From: Theocolax elegans
Lineage: Eukaryota; Arthropoda; Insecta; Hymenoptera; Cerocephalidae
Direction of reading: 5' to 3'
DNA: 64,000 nucleotides
Assembly (NCBI GenBank): GCA_026168455.1
Contig: CM047426.1
Span: forward strand, 73,807,986 to 73,871,985
The translations under genes and the position numbers were made by a program. The notes below the pieces were generated by a model. The model did no database searches and was not told the origin of the DNA. It saw nothing but the letters and a program-made list of their open reading frames with translations. Positions 13,219 to 23,071 of this stretch are shown piece after piece. Position 1 is the first letter of the stretch; each line of letters begins with the position of its first letter.

Positions 13219-14262
13219 TGTTAGGTCGTATTCTCTTCAACATGAACAGAACACGTAATTTTTTGATATAATTTTTATAGTTTAAATTTGTTTATTTATA
13301 ATTTTTATGAATAATTGAAATATGTCAAATGTAATGGAGGAGAAAAGGAATTAATTAAAACACATACAATTGAGCCGTTAAACATTCATTTATTTGGCTC
13401 GAAAGGGGAAAAGCCTCACGGCATAAAAACCCCTTGAATTACAAGCTGTTAATTAGATTAATGTGTTAAGTGAAGGTGCGAGTTATATGTATGTATTTGT
13501 GTGTATGAGTGTAATGTTGAATCGATCTAGGGATCGATTGCGTGTGAATTCACGTTAGGAGGAGGCGAACTCGACTCCGTGAACCGGCCACGTGTTACCG
13601 ATAGCTTAAACGTGAATAGGAGAAGACTGGCTTCGATCTTGTGATTGGCGAGGACGCGCAATCAATAATGTGATGATCAGTCACACTATTAGCTGATTGC
13701 AGCAAGGCTGATTCAGCAAGAGATCACGCTAGAGATCTGTATTCGCGACGTAATCACCGAAATACGCGTTAAACACGGTACATGTAAACTGTAGCGAAAA
13801 TCGGGAATACTTTAAAATATCGTACACAACGGCGATACTAACTCGTCAAACTGATCAAAGCCGAGAAGAGATTCGCGCTGCACGAGGTGTCAAGGTTAGA
13901 CTGACTACTCGTCCGTTCGGCAATTGCATTGTGTCCCTTTTGGAGGGTTTTTAGAGGGAGCAAGGGTCACTCGATCGCACTCTGGGATTTTCCGTCGGCA
14001 ACTACATATGTTATTAAATAGAAATCACGGCGTCTGGGTTTTCCCGGTCATATAAGACATGTGTACCACGGTCTATTCATGTGCAGCGTAACAGGCTCGA
14101 ACACGTCCGTTATACACGTTCCAACAGGTAGAAACCCTTATTGTTAACTTGATTGAGCGGTATATTAAAATTATTTATTTTCTGTATGTAAACCTTTGAT
14201 ATTTTCTTCAAAATCCCGGCGAAATTAATGTCGTTTACTATTTATTCATTTGCGACGGAACA
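13219..14262 (-). repeat. BEL/Pao 5' LTR (element orientation)
   Basis: A 1044-bp direct repeat of 6512-7558, nearly identical. It lies upstream of gag in the direction of transcription, so it would hold the active promoter. Confidence 0.93.
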
Positions 14263-14484
14263 AAATGTTGATAAAGCCCTTATGTAACAATCTAGCTAAC
14301 AAGTAACTCTCTAATGGACAACATTAATTTTATAAACCTGATATAGTAATCGATTTTATTTCCCTTACAAGGTCAGTACTTGATATCCGGGAAACGGATA
14401 TTATCCTAACTTTGGTATGTCTTTTGTAATATAAAAATATGAAGAATGCCAAGTTATTCCTTGTCAATGGCCACTTTTACGAAA

Positions 14485-16012
14485 GTTGAATATACACGAC
14501 ATGAGGTTTATGTAACATTGACCTTGAGATTAGAAATTTTAACGCAGAAGGATAAATTCTATACATAATTAGCAACGAATGTTACATATAATGTTCTATA
14601 GTAAAAGTTGATAGATTTTGAGTAAAATAGCGGTAAACCCAGCTGGTGTTGAAAAAAACTAGAAAAAATTCACTTTTTGAGGTTAGAATAACTTTTGAGC
14701 AAATATAACTGCTTTCATGATAAGCAACGAATTGAACTAATACAAGATTGATATAGATATATTATTAATATTGTGGTAATTGTTTTTATGAGAGTAGTTA
14801 TCAAGTGAGAACCGAAAGGTACAGTTTGATTATTGTCGAGGACCGAAAGATACGGATATAACTTTGGTTCGACTGTTCACGTATATGTAGTAATAGCACA
14901 AAATTGTATTCAATAACTTGAAATTTATTTTAAAATTTTTGGTAAGGAATATCTAAAAAAGTAGTGTAAATTTCTATCTCAAATTCAGTACATAGCTTGG
15001 TTTTTAGTAAAGGAATTGTAATGAACTCTTGGAATTAATATTGTATTTTAATTATGTCAAATTTTATGTCGATAAGCTAGAAAGGGTAAAAGTTAAGTAC
15101 GGTAGTCGCTATCCAATCAGATTGAATTCTTGCAGTTCTATTATTATTTACATTTTAGGTTATATCATTACCAGTTATTACTCGTTTATAGTAATAAAAA
15201 TCCCTACGAATTCATTGACACGTATCTTCCTCAAATTTAATGTATCGCTTTACATGTGATATATTGTTACATCTAGTAACTTGTATATATATATTTATAA
15301 TATATTAAAATTCAATATATACTATAATTTGCAAAAATATATAGGTATAACGAGTTCTTAATTGTAACCTTAATATAAAATCAAACTACACAAGTGGACT
15401 GTTTTATACTGGGAAAACCTCAAGCAAGGCGACGCACACAACTTTAATTCCTAAAAAATCAATTGAAAGAAAACAGATGCCCGGGTAAATGTTGACCAAT
15501 GCGTCTGTAAGTCATATAAAAGGGAAATTTGATTCCTAAAACATATATCCACATTAATTGCATGTTCATACTAATCAATATCAATAATTAACAAACGATG
15601 ACTTTCGGGTACAGTTTGTTTATTACCAAGGACCTTTAGTGTAAAGGTACAGGTATAATAATTGATAATATATATATATATATATAATATTCCACGTGAA
15701 GTGGTCCATTCAAAATTTAAAATGCACCAAATTTTGGGTACACATTGCAAATGTTTTTCAGAAAATTGAAAAAAATTTTTAGGTACTGGAATTTATTTGC
15801 TCAAAAGTTATTCTAACCTCAAAAAGTAAATTTTTTTCAAATTTGTTCAACACCAGCTGGGTTTACCGTTATTTAATTGAAAATCTATCAACTTTTACTA
15901 TAGAACATTATATGTAACATTCGTTGCTAATTATGTCTAGAATTTATTCTTCTGGGTTAACATTTCTAATCTTAAGGTCAATGTTACATAAACCACATGT
16001 CAATATTCAACT
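14485..16012. repeat. Imperfect long inverted repeat, ~220-bp arms
   Basis: Arms at 14485-14705 and 15795-16012 are reverse complements with scattered substitutions, separated by about 1.09 kb. Shared blocks include GTTGAATAT at the outer ends, GTAAAAGTTGATAGATTTT, CCAGCTGG and GAGCAAAT at the inner ends. The interior carries a diverged direct repeat containing AAGGTACAG / GGGTACAG (about 14808-14858 and 15597-15650). No transposase is seen. It may be an old non-autonomous DNA transposon. Confidence 0.65.
15668..15686. repeat. (TA)n microsatellite
   Basis: A short TA run inside the inverted repeat interior. Confidence 0.85.
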
Positions 16013-17607
16013 TGAAAAAAGTGTAAGTACGCCACAATTGATTTTTTTATTCAAAAATCTAAAAAAAAGCTGAAGTAATACCTTTCAAATAGTTTGTAGC
16101 ATTTTATGGCCTTCAATTCTGCAAAAAGTTATGATAATTTAAAGAAAAACAAAAAATTCACAAAAATTAACATGGTAATTCCCATTTAAATTATCGTTAA
16201 GTTATTCGAAAATTTGAAAAGCGTAGTGCAGTTCTATTAATATAAATCGCAAGTAAACAGATACACTTGAGGACTGGATGTGTGACAGCAAGAGGGACGA
16301 TGGGAAGGGGTCAGAGTCACGATTCGAGCATATCGGTTCGCGACGATAATTAAATGCATAATTAATGAACACATGCGTTTGCCGATTCCGCTCTCCCTCT
16401 ATGCATTTGCATTCGGCCGCGCGAACGCACATACGTCCCGAGTCCCATAACACCTACGGATAATCGAATTAGGCTCACGTTAATGTCCGGCGACTGATTA
16501 CCTTGCCTCTCTCTCTTGCTCACCCGCACATACGCGCTTCCTCCATCTCTCGCTTACTCGTTGCCTCTACGTAATATGAGCATAGAGCTCGCATTTGCCA
16601 AATTGGTCGTGTGCATGTGGGGTCTGGTGCACGGGGCTCGAGAACATTGACACACTCTCGCTCATTCTACAGTATTCTCGCTGTCTCTCTTTCTCTCTCT
16701 CTCACTCTCTCAATCCCTCTATCTCTTTCCAAATGCCCTCGTCATTGTCAAATGTCTCTCTAAGCGACCGCCCAAGTACCGGATCAAATTAATTTCCTTC
16801 CATCTTTCTCGTTCACTCGATTGATGATTAAAGTGCAGATTGTCACTTAAATATATAAAATACTTTAAGTGTGACTTCGAAAATTGAAGGTATAACAATT
16901 GAGCTCAAGACAATATATGATTGGCTTGATAAGTATGGGTCAAATGTGGGAAGGTAAATCTTAGTGTATGTACAATATTAAAATTTTTCTTCAATTGTAT
17001 AGTTGGATTATATCTAAAAATTTTCCATTATTGACTTCATCAGCAAACTAACGACTCGAAATCTAAGGTGTAACCCAAAAACAAAACCGCAATGTTTTGC
17101 GTACACTGTGATTGATACCAGCAAAAAGTATCTTATTTGTTGCGGAAAACATTCGTAAATTTCATTGTTTACACTGGATATCAACTATGAAATATGTATT
17201 CAATTTTGAGTAACAAATTTCTATATTTGAACAGGAATTAACTAGTAATAATTGGGAACTGTTTTATGCTACTTATCGAATTTCTCAAAAAGATAGGAAA
17301 AGGACGTCCCTTATGTTTCCTAGATGTAGCATTTACTTAATATATTTGAGAAGAGAGAGGGAAAGGACAGCCCTTTTCCCACTTAGAAGATGCATTTTCG
17401 TTTTAAAAGAGAAGGAAAGGGCATCCTACCTACTCTTGTCTAGATGCAGAATTTTTGAAAAGAGAGGGAATTTTTAAAAATAAAAAAGGCATGGTTAAAA
17501 GCAAGGAAATTCGAAACTTAAAAAGAATTAAATTTCAGGTACGCTATTCTCCAATAGGTAAGAAATACCCGGCGAAATTGCCGACATGAGAAAGTAAAAA
17601 AAAGGTC
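16013..17607. other. Noncoding stretch with a GC-richer, octamer-containing patch
   Basis: No gene is recognised. The part at 16270-16600 is GC-richer and contains ATTTGCAT (16405-16412) beside homeodomain-like AT motifs such as CATAATTAATGAAC. CT-rich low-complexity DNA follows at 16500-16730. Around 17280-17470 there are loose repeats of a motif with GAAAGGG and TAGATG. Short frames here look spurious. Confidence 0.45.
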
Positions 17608-17880
17608 ATGCCAAAATGATGCAGATACGTGGAGCTAGAAAAAATTTCTAAAAATTTGACAACCCTCGAAAAACTATTTATGAGTCGGGTAATAAATGCT
17701 CGGTAAAACAACTTGGAAACGCGTGGACCTCGGGAAAATATTTTTTTTACGTACATAGCAATAAACCCTTGCCGAAATGATGCAGGTACGTGGAACCAAA
17801 GATCTATTTGTGGGGCATGGAATAAAGGCTTGTCAGAAACTCGAAAACGCGCATAACAATAAATTTTGTTTTTACGCGTA
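17608..17880 (+). repeat. Diverged tandem duplication, period ~160 bp
   Basis: Blocks starting with AAATGATGCAGATACGTGGA (about 17614) and AAATGATGCAGGTACGTGGA (about 17775) are followed in both copies by related text ending in a T-run and TTTACG. It precedes the first 1270-bp unit. Confidence 0.55.
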
Positions 17881-18039
17881 GAGCAAAAAATGCGTAGGCC
17901 TGTTTTATTAATAATTTTAACAAGGACGTTTCTTTAAAAATTTTTGGAGGAAAATTGTCGAAAGGAGTAAAATAAGTTAAACAATAAGGAGTTTTTACCC
18001 CAAAGTCGTGGTAAGAATCAAACGAAGAATATCAGTGCC

Positions 18040-18172
18040 GTGGCTCAAGACAAAACTTCGAAAACCAGTATGGCTGTGGTCAAAGAGAGGGTGAGATGGA
18101 TCGTCGAGAACTCACCAACAATATTAATGATACAAGATCATATTCAATGGGCGATGGGTATGGTGCAAAACA
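18040..18172 (+). pseudogene. Diverged copy 1 of the small exon
   Basis: This encodes a peptide close to the copy at 20433, with shared cores such as KERVRWIV and DHIQWAM. The start codon reads GTG where the others have ATG, and the donor-like GTAAGTG after the exon is changed (CAATAAGTG). It therefore looks non-functional. Confidence 0.5.
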
Positions 18173-18537
18173 ATAAGTGTTTTCAAAAATTTTTCGAAAC
18201 TTTTTGCAATATTTTTCAATTATGTTTAAAAAGTATTTGTAAATTTTTTTAAATTACATTTTACAAATTTTTTAAAAATTTTGTTTCAAAATTTTTCAAA
18301 ACTTTTTTTTGTTCTAAATTTAATTGTAATTTTATAAATGTTTTGAAAGGATATTTTAAAATTTTTTTAAAATTTATTTGAAATAAAATGAATTTATCGT
18401 TCGGTGATATTTATATGTGTAAATTATATAATGTCGGTCTCTCCGAACTAAATGCTTTATTTTAGATTAAAGCAGGCCTATCGTACTCTTGTCCACTGTG
18501 GTTGGTGAAATATCCCAGAGCCTTCTAAAATAATTAA

Positions 18538-18909
18538 AGGCGTTTCGTCCTCGAATCTCCAGCTTGGACTCCTCAGTAGGAACTGGGAGATCTTACCTTA
18601 GACGCCTGTCGCAAGATGACCGCGACGGCCAGCTCAATGTTCTGCGGCTATATATATAGAAAAGAGACGACGATCCGCTCCACGAGTGTAGAGAGATAGT
18701 CGTTTTTGGTGGTGGTTTTTCCACCACGCAGATGGAGACGACTATCTCTCTACAGTCGTTGGAGAGATCGTCGTCTCTTTTCTATTAATATATATATGCC
18801 GCAGAACATCGAGCTGGCGTCCGCGGTTCATCTTGCGACAGGCGTCTCAGGTAAGATCTCCAGTTCCTTACTGAGAGTCCCAAGCTGGAGGATCGAGGAC
18901 GAAACGCCT
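18538..18909. mobile_element. Foldback palindrome inside tandem unit, copy 1
   Basis: The ends AGGCGTTTCGTCCTCG and CGAGGACGAAACGCCT are exact reverse complements, and most of the ~370 bp pairs with itself down to a centre GGTGGTGG...CCACCAC. Single-base indels disturb the pairing. No target-site duplication is obvious. It may be a MITE that inserted once and was then copied with the 1270-bp unit. Confidence 0.65.
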
Positions 18910-19158
18910 GTTATGTAATTTTGTTTTTACGCGTAGAGCAAAAAATGCGTAGGCGTGTTTTTTAATAATTTTCCCAGGGGCGTTTCTTAAAAAATTTTGG
19001 GAGGAAAATTAACGAAGGGAGAAAATAAGTTAACCAACAAGGAGTTTTTACCCAAGTTGTGGTAAGAAGGGCGTATTTATTGAAAAAAATAAATACCCTA
19101 GAACTTGCTTGCTACATCACTTCGAGTTCAGGTCGAGCAAACGAAGAAAATCAGTAAC

Positions 19159-19293
19159 ATGGCACAAGACAAATCTCAAAAACCAACTTGTCTGTGGTCA
19201 AAGAGAGAGTCACAATGGATAGTCAAGAACGCTCGAACATATTGATGATACTAGATCACATTCAATGGGGCAATGGATGTGTGGTACAAAACA
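19159..19293 (+). pseudogene. Frameshifted copy 2 of the small exon
   Basis: It has the same start context as the copy at 20433 (AACATGGCACAAGAC) and a donor-like GTAAGTG at its end, but missing and extra single bases break the frame several times. These may be sequencing indels. Confidence 0.5.
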
Positions 19294-19808
19294 GTAAGTG
19301 ATTTAAAATTTTTTTTAAAACTTTTGAATGTTTTCCTATTTATGTTAAAAAAGTATTTGTAAATTTTAAGTGACATTTTAGTAAATAATTTGTTCGAAAT
19401 TTTATACATTTATAAATTTTAATAATTTTTGAGACGATATGATAAAACTTTTTTCAGATTTATTTGTTTAAAATATTTGTAAAGTATTTGAATTTTTTTG
19501 AAAATTTTTTTGTAAAATTATTTTAAATTTTTTACAAATTTTTTCAAATTTTTGTTTCAAAATTTTTTTCAAAACTTTTTTTTGTTCTAAAATTTAATTA
19601 GTAATTTATAAATGTTTTGAAAAGGATATTTTAAATTTTTTTTTAAATTTATTTGAAATAAAATGAATTTATCGTTCGGTGTATTTATATGTGTAAATTA
19701 TATAATGTCGGTCTCTCCGAACTAAATGCTTTATTTTAGATTAAAGCAGGCCTATCGTACTCTGTCCACTATGGTTGGTGAATATCCCAGAGCTTCTAAA
19801 ATAATTAA

Positions 19809-20179
19809 AGGCGTTTCGTCCTCGATCTCCAGCTGGACTCTCAGTAAGGAACTGGAGATCTTACCTTAGAGCCTGTCGCAAGATGAACCGCGACGCCAGC
19901 TCAATGTTCTGCGGCTATATATATATAGAAAAGAGACGACGATCTCTCCAACGAGTGTAGAGAGATAGTCGGTTTTGGTGGTGGTTTTCTCCACCACCAG
20001 ATGGAGACGACTATCTCTCTACAGTCGTTGGAGAGATCGTCGTCTCTTTTCTATATATATATATATATAGCCGCAGAACATCGAGCTGGCGTCGCGGTTC
20101 ATCTTGCGACAGGCGTCTCAGGTAAGATCTCCAGTTCCTTACTGAGGAGTCCAAGCTGGAGATCGAGGACGAAACGCCT
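19809..20179. mobile_element. Foldback palindrome inside tandem unit, copy 2
   Basis: The same palindrome as at 18538-18909, 1270 bp downstream, with the same ends and centre. Any short frame read through it is a by-product of the inverted structure. Confidence 0.65.
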
Positions 20180-20432
20180 GTTATGTAAATTTTGTTTTTA
20201 CGCGTAGAGCAAAAAATGCGTAGGCGTGTTTTTTTAATAATTTTCCCAGGGGCGTTTCTTTAAAAATTTTGGGAGGAAAATTAACGAAGGGAGGAAAATA
20301 AGTTAACCAATAAGGAGTTTTTACCCCAAAGTTGTGGTAAGAAGGGCGTATTTATTGAAAAAAATAAATACCCGAGAACTTGCTTGCTACATCACTTCGA
20401 GTTCAGTCGAGCAAACGAAGAAAATCAGTAAC

Positions 20433-20565
20433 ATGGCACAAGACAAATCATCAAAAACCAACTTGGCTGTGGTCAAAGAGAGAGTCAAATGGATAGTCAA
20501 GAACGCTCGAACAATATTGATGATACTAGATCACATTCAATGGGCAATGGATGTGGTACAAAACA
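20433..20565 (+). CDS. Small first exon of an unrecognised gene
   Basis: An ATG in the context AACATGGCACAAGAC opens about 44 codons beginning MAQDKSSK, with a basic/hydrophobic, probably helical stretch (KERVKWIV, then TILMILDHIQWAM). It ends at a good donor, ACA|GTAAGTG, followed by a long T-rich intron-like stretch. No TM segment or known domain is seen. TCAGT, an insect initiator-like motif, lies about 30 bp upstream (20403). Of three copies only this one keeps start, frame and donor. It may splice to the serine-rich exons downstream, but that join is inferred. I do not recognise the protein. Confidence 0.45.
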
Positions 20566-21024
20566 GTAAGTGATTTTAAAATTTTTTTTAAAACTTTTTG
20601 AAATGTTTTCCTATTTATGTTAAAAAAGTATTTGTAAATTTTTAAAGTGACATTTTAGTAAATAATTTGTTCTAAATTTTATACATTTTATAAATTTTAT
20701 AAATTTTTTGAGACGATATTATAAAACTTTTTTCAATTTTATTTGTTTAAAAATATTTGTAAAGTATTTGAATTTTTTAAAAAATTTTTTTTTAAATTAT
20801 TTTTAAATTTTTTTTTTAAATTTTTTTAAAATCTTTTAAAATTTGTTTCAAAATTTTTTTTAAAATTTTTTTTAAAAATTTTGTTTCAAAATTTTTCAAA
20901 ACTTTTTTTTGTTCTAAATTTAATTGTAATTTTATAAATGTTTTGAAAGGATATTTTAAAATTTTTTTTAAAACTTTTTTGAAATTTATTTGTGTAAAAA
21001 TTTTTTTAAGATGACGTTTTAACG

Positions 21025-21276
21025 AGGTGTAGTTCGAACTCTGCATCGAGCTCCACATCAAGCTCCTCTTCGAGCTACTCATCGAGCTCCACGTCAAGCT
21101 CCTCTTCGAGCTCCTCATCGAGCTCGTCTACGAAACGAAAAAGGGTTGCGGATTTACCGCGTATGTCTAAGAAAATTAAGACAGATTCGGAACCATCTAA
21201 TTGTGTAGTGCAAGAGAATACAATTAAGAAGACGGAATCACTACCTTCGTGGAGATGCAATAGAAGAAAGTGGTAA
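21025..21276 (+). CDS. Serine-rich, NLS-bearing exon, copy 1
   Basis: The open frame runs about 83 codons. It begins with a serine tract of about 30 residues using both TCN and AGC codons, with a few Thr, Asn and Tyr. Next comes a basic cluster KRKRV, which looks like a nuclear localisation signal, then PRMSKKIKTDSEPSN and a C-terminal WRCNRRKW before TAA. GT-rich donor candidates (GTGGTAATA, AAAGGTAAA) sit at its end. No enzymatic domain is seen. It looks like a nuclear, disordered regulatory or DNA-binding tail. The exon lies upstream of, and on the same strand as, the polymerase element, but membership in that element is inferred. Confidence 0.45.
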   Translation, partial: RCSSNSASSSTSSSSSSYSSSSTSSSSSSSSSSSSTKRKRVADLPRMSKKIKTDSEPSNCVVQENTIKKTESLPSWRCNRRKW

Positions 21277-21579
21277 TAATAAAGGTAAAAAAATTTTGAC
21301 TTAATTTTACATAATATGTTTAAATTTTTCATTTATATTAAAAAAAAAAATTTTTTGTAAATTTTAAAAAATTTTTTTTAAATTTTAAAAAATTTTTTTG
21401 CTAAAATTTATTTTTTTCTAATTATTTGATATGTAAAATTCAATGTGATTTTTATTTCTTTTTCAGTGCCGAATTTACCTCAAACTTCAGCTCTGCAGGA
21501 GCTCTATTTGTCGCCTCCAAGGATACCGGAGGTGCAAGGGATAAGGAAGCAGTACTAATCAAGAGCGTGATCACGATCG

Positions 21580-21795
21580 AGGTGTAGTTCGAGCTCTGCA
21601 TCGAGCTCCACATCAAGCTCCTCTTCGAGCTCCTCATCGAGCTCGTCTACGAAAAGAAAAAGGGTTGCGGATTTACCGCGTATACCTAAAAAAATTAAGA
21701 CAAATTCGGAACCATCAAATTGTGTAGCGCAAGAGAATACAATTAAGAAGACGGAATCACTATCTTCGTGGAGATGTAATAGAAGAAAGTGGTAA
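21580..21795 (+). CDS. Serine-rich exon, copy 2
   Basis: About 71 codons open in the same frame as copy 1, with a shorter serine tract, the same KRKRV cluster, a PRIPKKIKTNSEPSN segment and a WRCNRRKW end. A TGA lies just upstream in this frame, and the preceding exon-like stretch is in another frame. Either splicing intervenes or an indel has broken the join. Confidence 0.4.
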   Translation, partial: RCSSSSASSSTSSSSSSSSSSSSTKRKRVADLPRIPKKIKTNSEPSNCVAQENTIKKTESLSSWRCNRRKW

Positions 21796-21885
21796 TAATA
21801 AAGGTAAATAAATTTGACTTAATTTTACATAATATGTTCAATTTTTCATTTATATTAATAAAAAAAATTTTTTTTCTGATTTCAG

Positions 21886-22007
21886 ATAAGGTGCAACCAG
21901 GGTCTGGGAAGAAGTAAAAAAAAATATCTGCCTCGAATAATTTAAGACATTATAATTTTAAATCAGTTTTATTTTTGTAAAAAAAATTATGTTAAAGAAA
22001 TAATAAA
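21886..22007 (+). other. Terminal exon and poly(A) signal, copy 1
   Basis: After the acceptor CTGATTTCAG the sequence reads DKVQPGSGKK in one frame, ahead of stops, and AATAAA follows at 22002-22007. Its duplicate (22546-22663) differs by one base at the CCA(A)GG site and reads DKVQPRVWEEVKK. The single base decides which reading is real. Confidence 0.4.
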
Positions 22008-22230
22008 ATGGTAATAATAATTTTTTACAATAATTATTTAAAAATTTTTTGCTAAATTTATTTTTTTCTAATTATTTGATATGTAAAATTCATGTGATTT
22101 TTTATTTCTTTTTCAGTGCCGAATTTACCTCAAACTTCAGCTCTGCAGGAGCTCTATTATGTCGCCTGCCAAGGATACCGGAGGTGCAAGGGATAAGGAG
22201 CAGTACTAATCAAGAGCGTGATCACGATCG

Positions 22231-22450
22231 AGGTGTAGTTCGAGCTCTGCATCGAGCTCCACATCAAGCTCCTCTTCGAGCTCCTCATCGAGCTCGTCTA
22301 CGAAAAGAAAAAGGGTTGCGGATTTACCGCTGTATACCTAAAAAATTAAGACAAATTCGGAACCATCTAATTGTGTAGCGCAAGAGAATACAATTAAGAA
22401 GACGGAATCACTATCCTTCGTGGAGATGCAATAGAAGAAAGTGGTAATAA
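22231..22450 (+). pseudogene. Serine-rich exon, copy 3, one-base frameshift
   Basis: The same serine tract and KRKRV cluster as copies 1 and 2, but an extra T in CCGCTGTATACC puts the basic segment out of frame with the tail. It is otherwise almost identical to copy 2, so the indel may be technical. Confidence 0.45.
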
Positions 22451-22545
22451 TAAAGGTAAATAAATTTTGACTTAATTTTACATAATATGTTTCAATTTTT
22501 CATTTATATTAATAAAAAAAATTTTTTTTTCTGATTTCAGATAAG

Positions 22546-22663
22546 GTGCAACCAAGGGTCTGGGAAGAAGTAAAAAAAAATATCTGCCTCGAATAATTTA
22601 AGACATTATAATTTTAAATCAGTTTTATTTTTGTAAAAAAAATTATGTTAAAAAAATAATAAA
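22546..22663 (+). other. Terminal exon and poly(A) signal, copy 2
   Basis: Acceptor CTGATTTCAG, then an 18-codon tail ending CLE and a TAA stop, then AATAAA at 22658-22663. It is the last piece of the tandem gene module before the polymerase region. Confidence 0.4.
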
Positions 22664-22836
22664 ATGGTAATAAATAATTTTTTACAATAATTAATTTTTT
22701 TAAATTCACCCCCCCCCCTCCCTTCCTTACTATAATTTAATCATTTTTTTATAGTAGTTTTAATGAAGAGAAATAAATTATAACACTAACATGTTTATTC
22801 TTAATTTTATTTTCAATGTACTTTATAATACATAAT

Positions 22837-23043
22837 TTACACATCTACTTCATCTTTACTGTATTTGGCATTTAAGAAATTAATCATCCAAGCTCGCATA
22901 GAAATTACATTTTGTACAGTCCACGTTGGTTTTCTTCTCATACAAAGATTGTGATTGAAGCAGACGTACTGCCTTTCACTCATTATTTTCTTCAGTGATG
23001 TGCATCCTAAATCCTCTAGCACAGTATCCTTACCGTTAAACAA
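22837..23043 (-). CDS. Unrecognised minus-strand ORF, possible 3' part of a gene
   Basis: The 68-codon frame has ordinary protein-like composition, with CMRRKPTWTVQN and MRAWMINFLNAKYS. It is followed on the minus strand by AATAAA-type signals near 22795-22820, which fits a real 3' end. It overlaps only the upstream part of the polymerase frame, whose own start at 23072 lies beyond it. The 5' part is not visible. I do not recognise the family; it could belong to the same virus-like element. Confidence 0.4.
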   Translation of the reverse strand: MFNGKDTVLEDLGCTSLKKIMSERQYVCFNHNLCMRRKPTWTVQNVISMRAWMINFLNAKYSKDEVDV

Positions 23044-23071
23044 GCCAAAAGATTATATTCAGTTGAAGAAA

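Larger units (their letters stand above)
6512..14262 (-). mobile_element. BEL/Pao LTR retrotransposon, full length, minus strand
   Basis: Two direct repeats of about 1045 bp bound an internal region with gag and pol in the order PR-RT-RNase H-IN on the minus strand. In element orientation the LTRs run TG...CA. A primer binding site adjoins the upstream LTR (13200-13216) and a purine tract adjoins the downstream LTR (complement of 7559-7567). A 4-bp AAAT repeat flanks the whole (6508-6511 and 14263-14266). The LTRs are nearly identical, so insertion is recent. Single-base indels break both gag and pol, so this copy as read is not autonomous. The leader at 12825-13199 holds no gene. Confidence 0.93.
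17861..20600 (+). repeat. Tandem ~1270-bp unit (two full copies plus a diverged first copy)
   Basis: The block TTTTGTTTTTACGCGTAGAG recurs near 17868, 18919 and 20190. The last two units are 1270 bp apart and agree over their length except for single-base indels. Each unit carries a short exon-like frame (see 20433), an AT-rich intron-like stretch and a foldback palindrome. The first copy lacks about 65 bp upstream of the exon and has a shorter AT-rich part. Confidence 0.8.
21400..22690 (+). repeat. Tandem ~650-bp gene-module duplication
   Basis: The block TTTCTTTTTCAGTGCCGAAT recurs 650 bp apart (acceptor-like AG near 21466 and 22116). Each unit holds an exon-like stretch with LPQTSALQEL, a serine-rich exon (21580-21795 and 22231-22450), an intron, and a terminal exon after CTGATTTCAG. 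Both units end in AATAAA (22002-22007 and 22658-22663). The first serine exon at 21025 is a third copy without the upstream acceptor exon. Confidence 0.75.
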
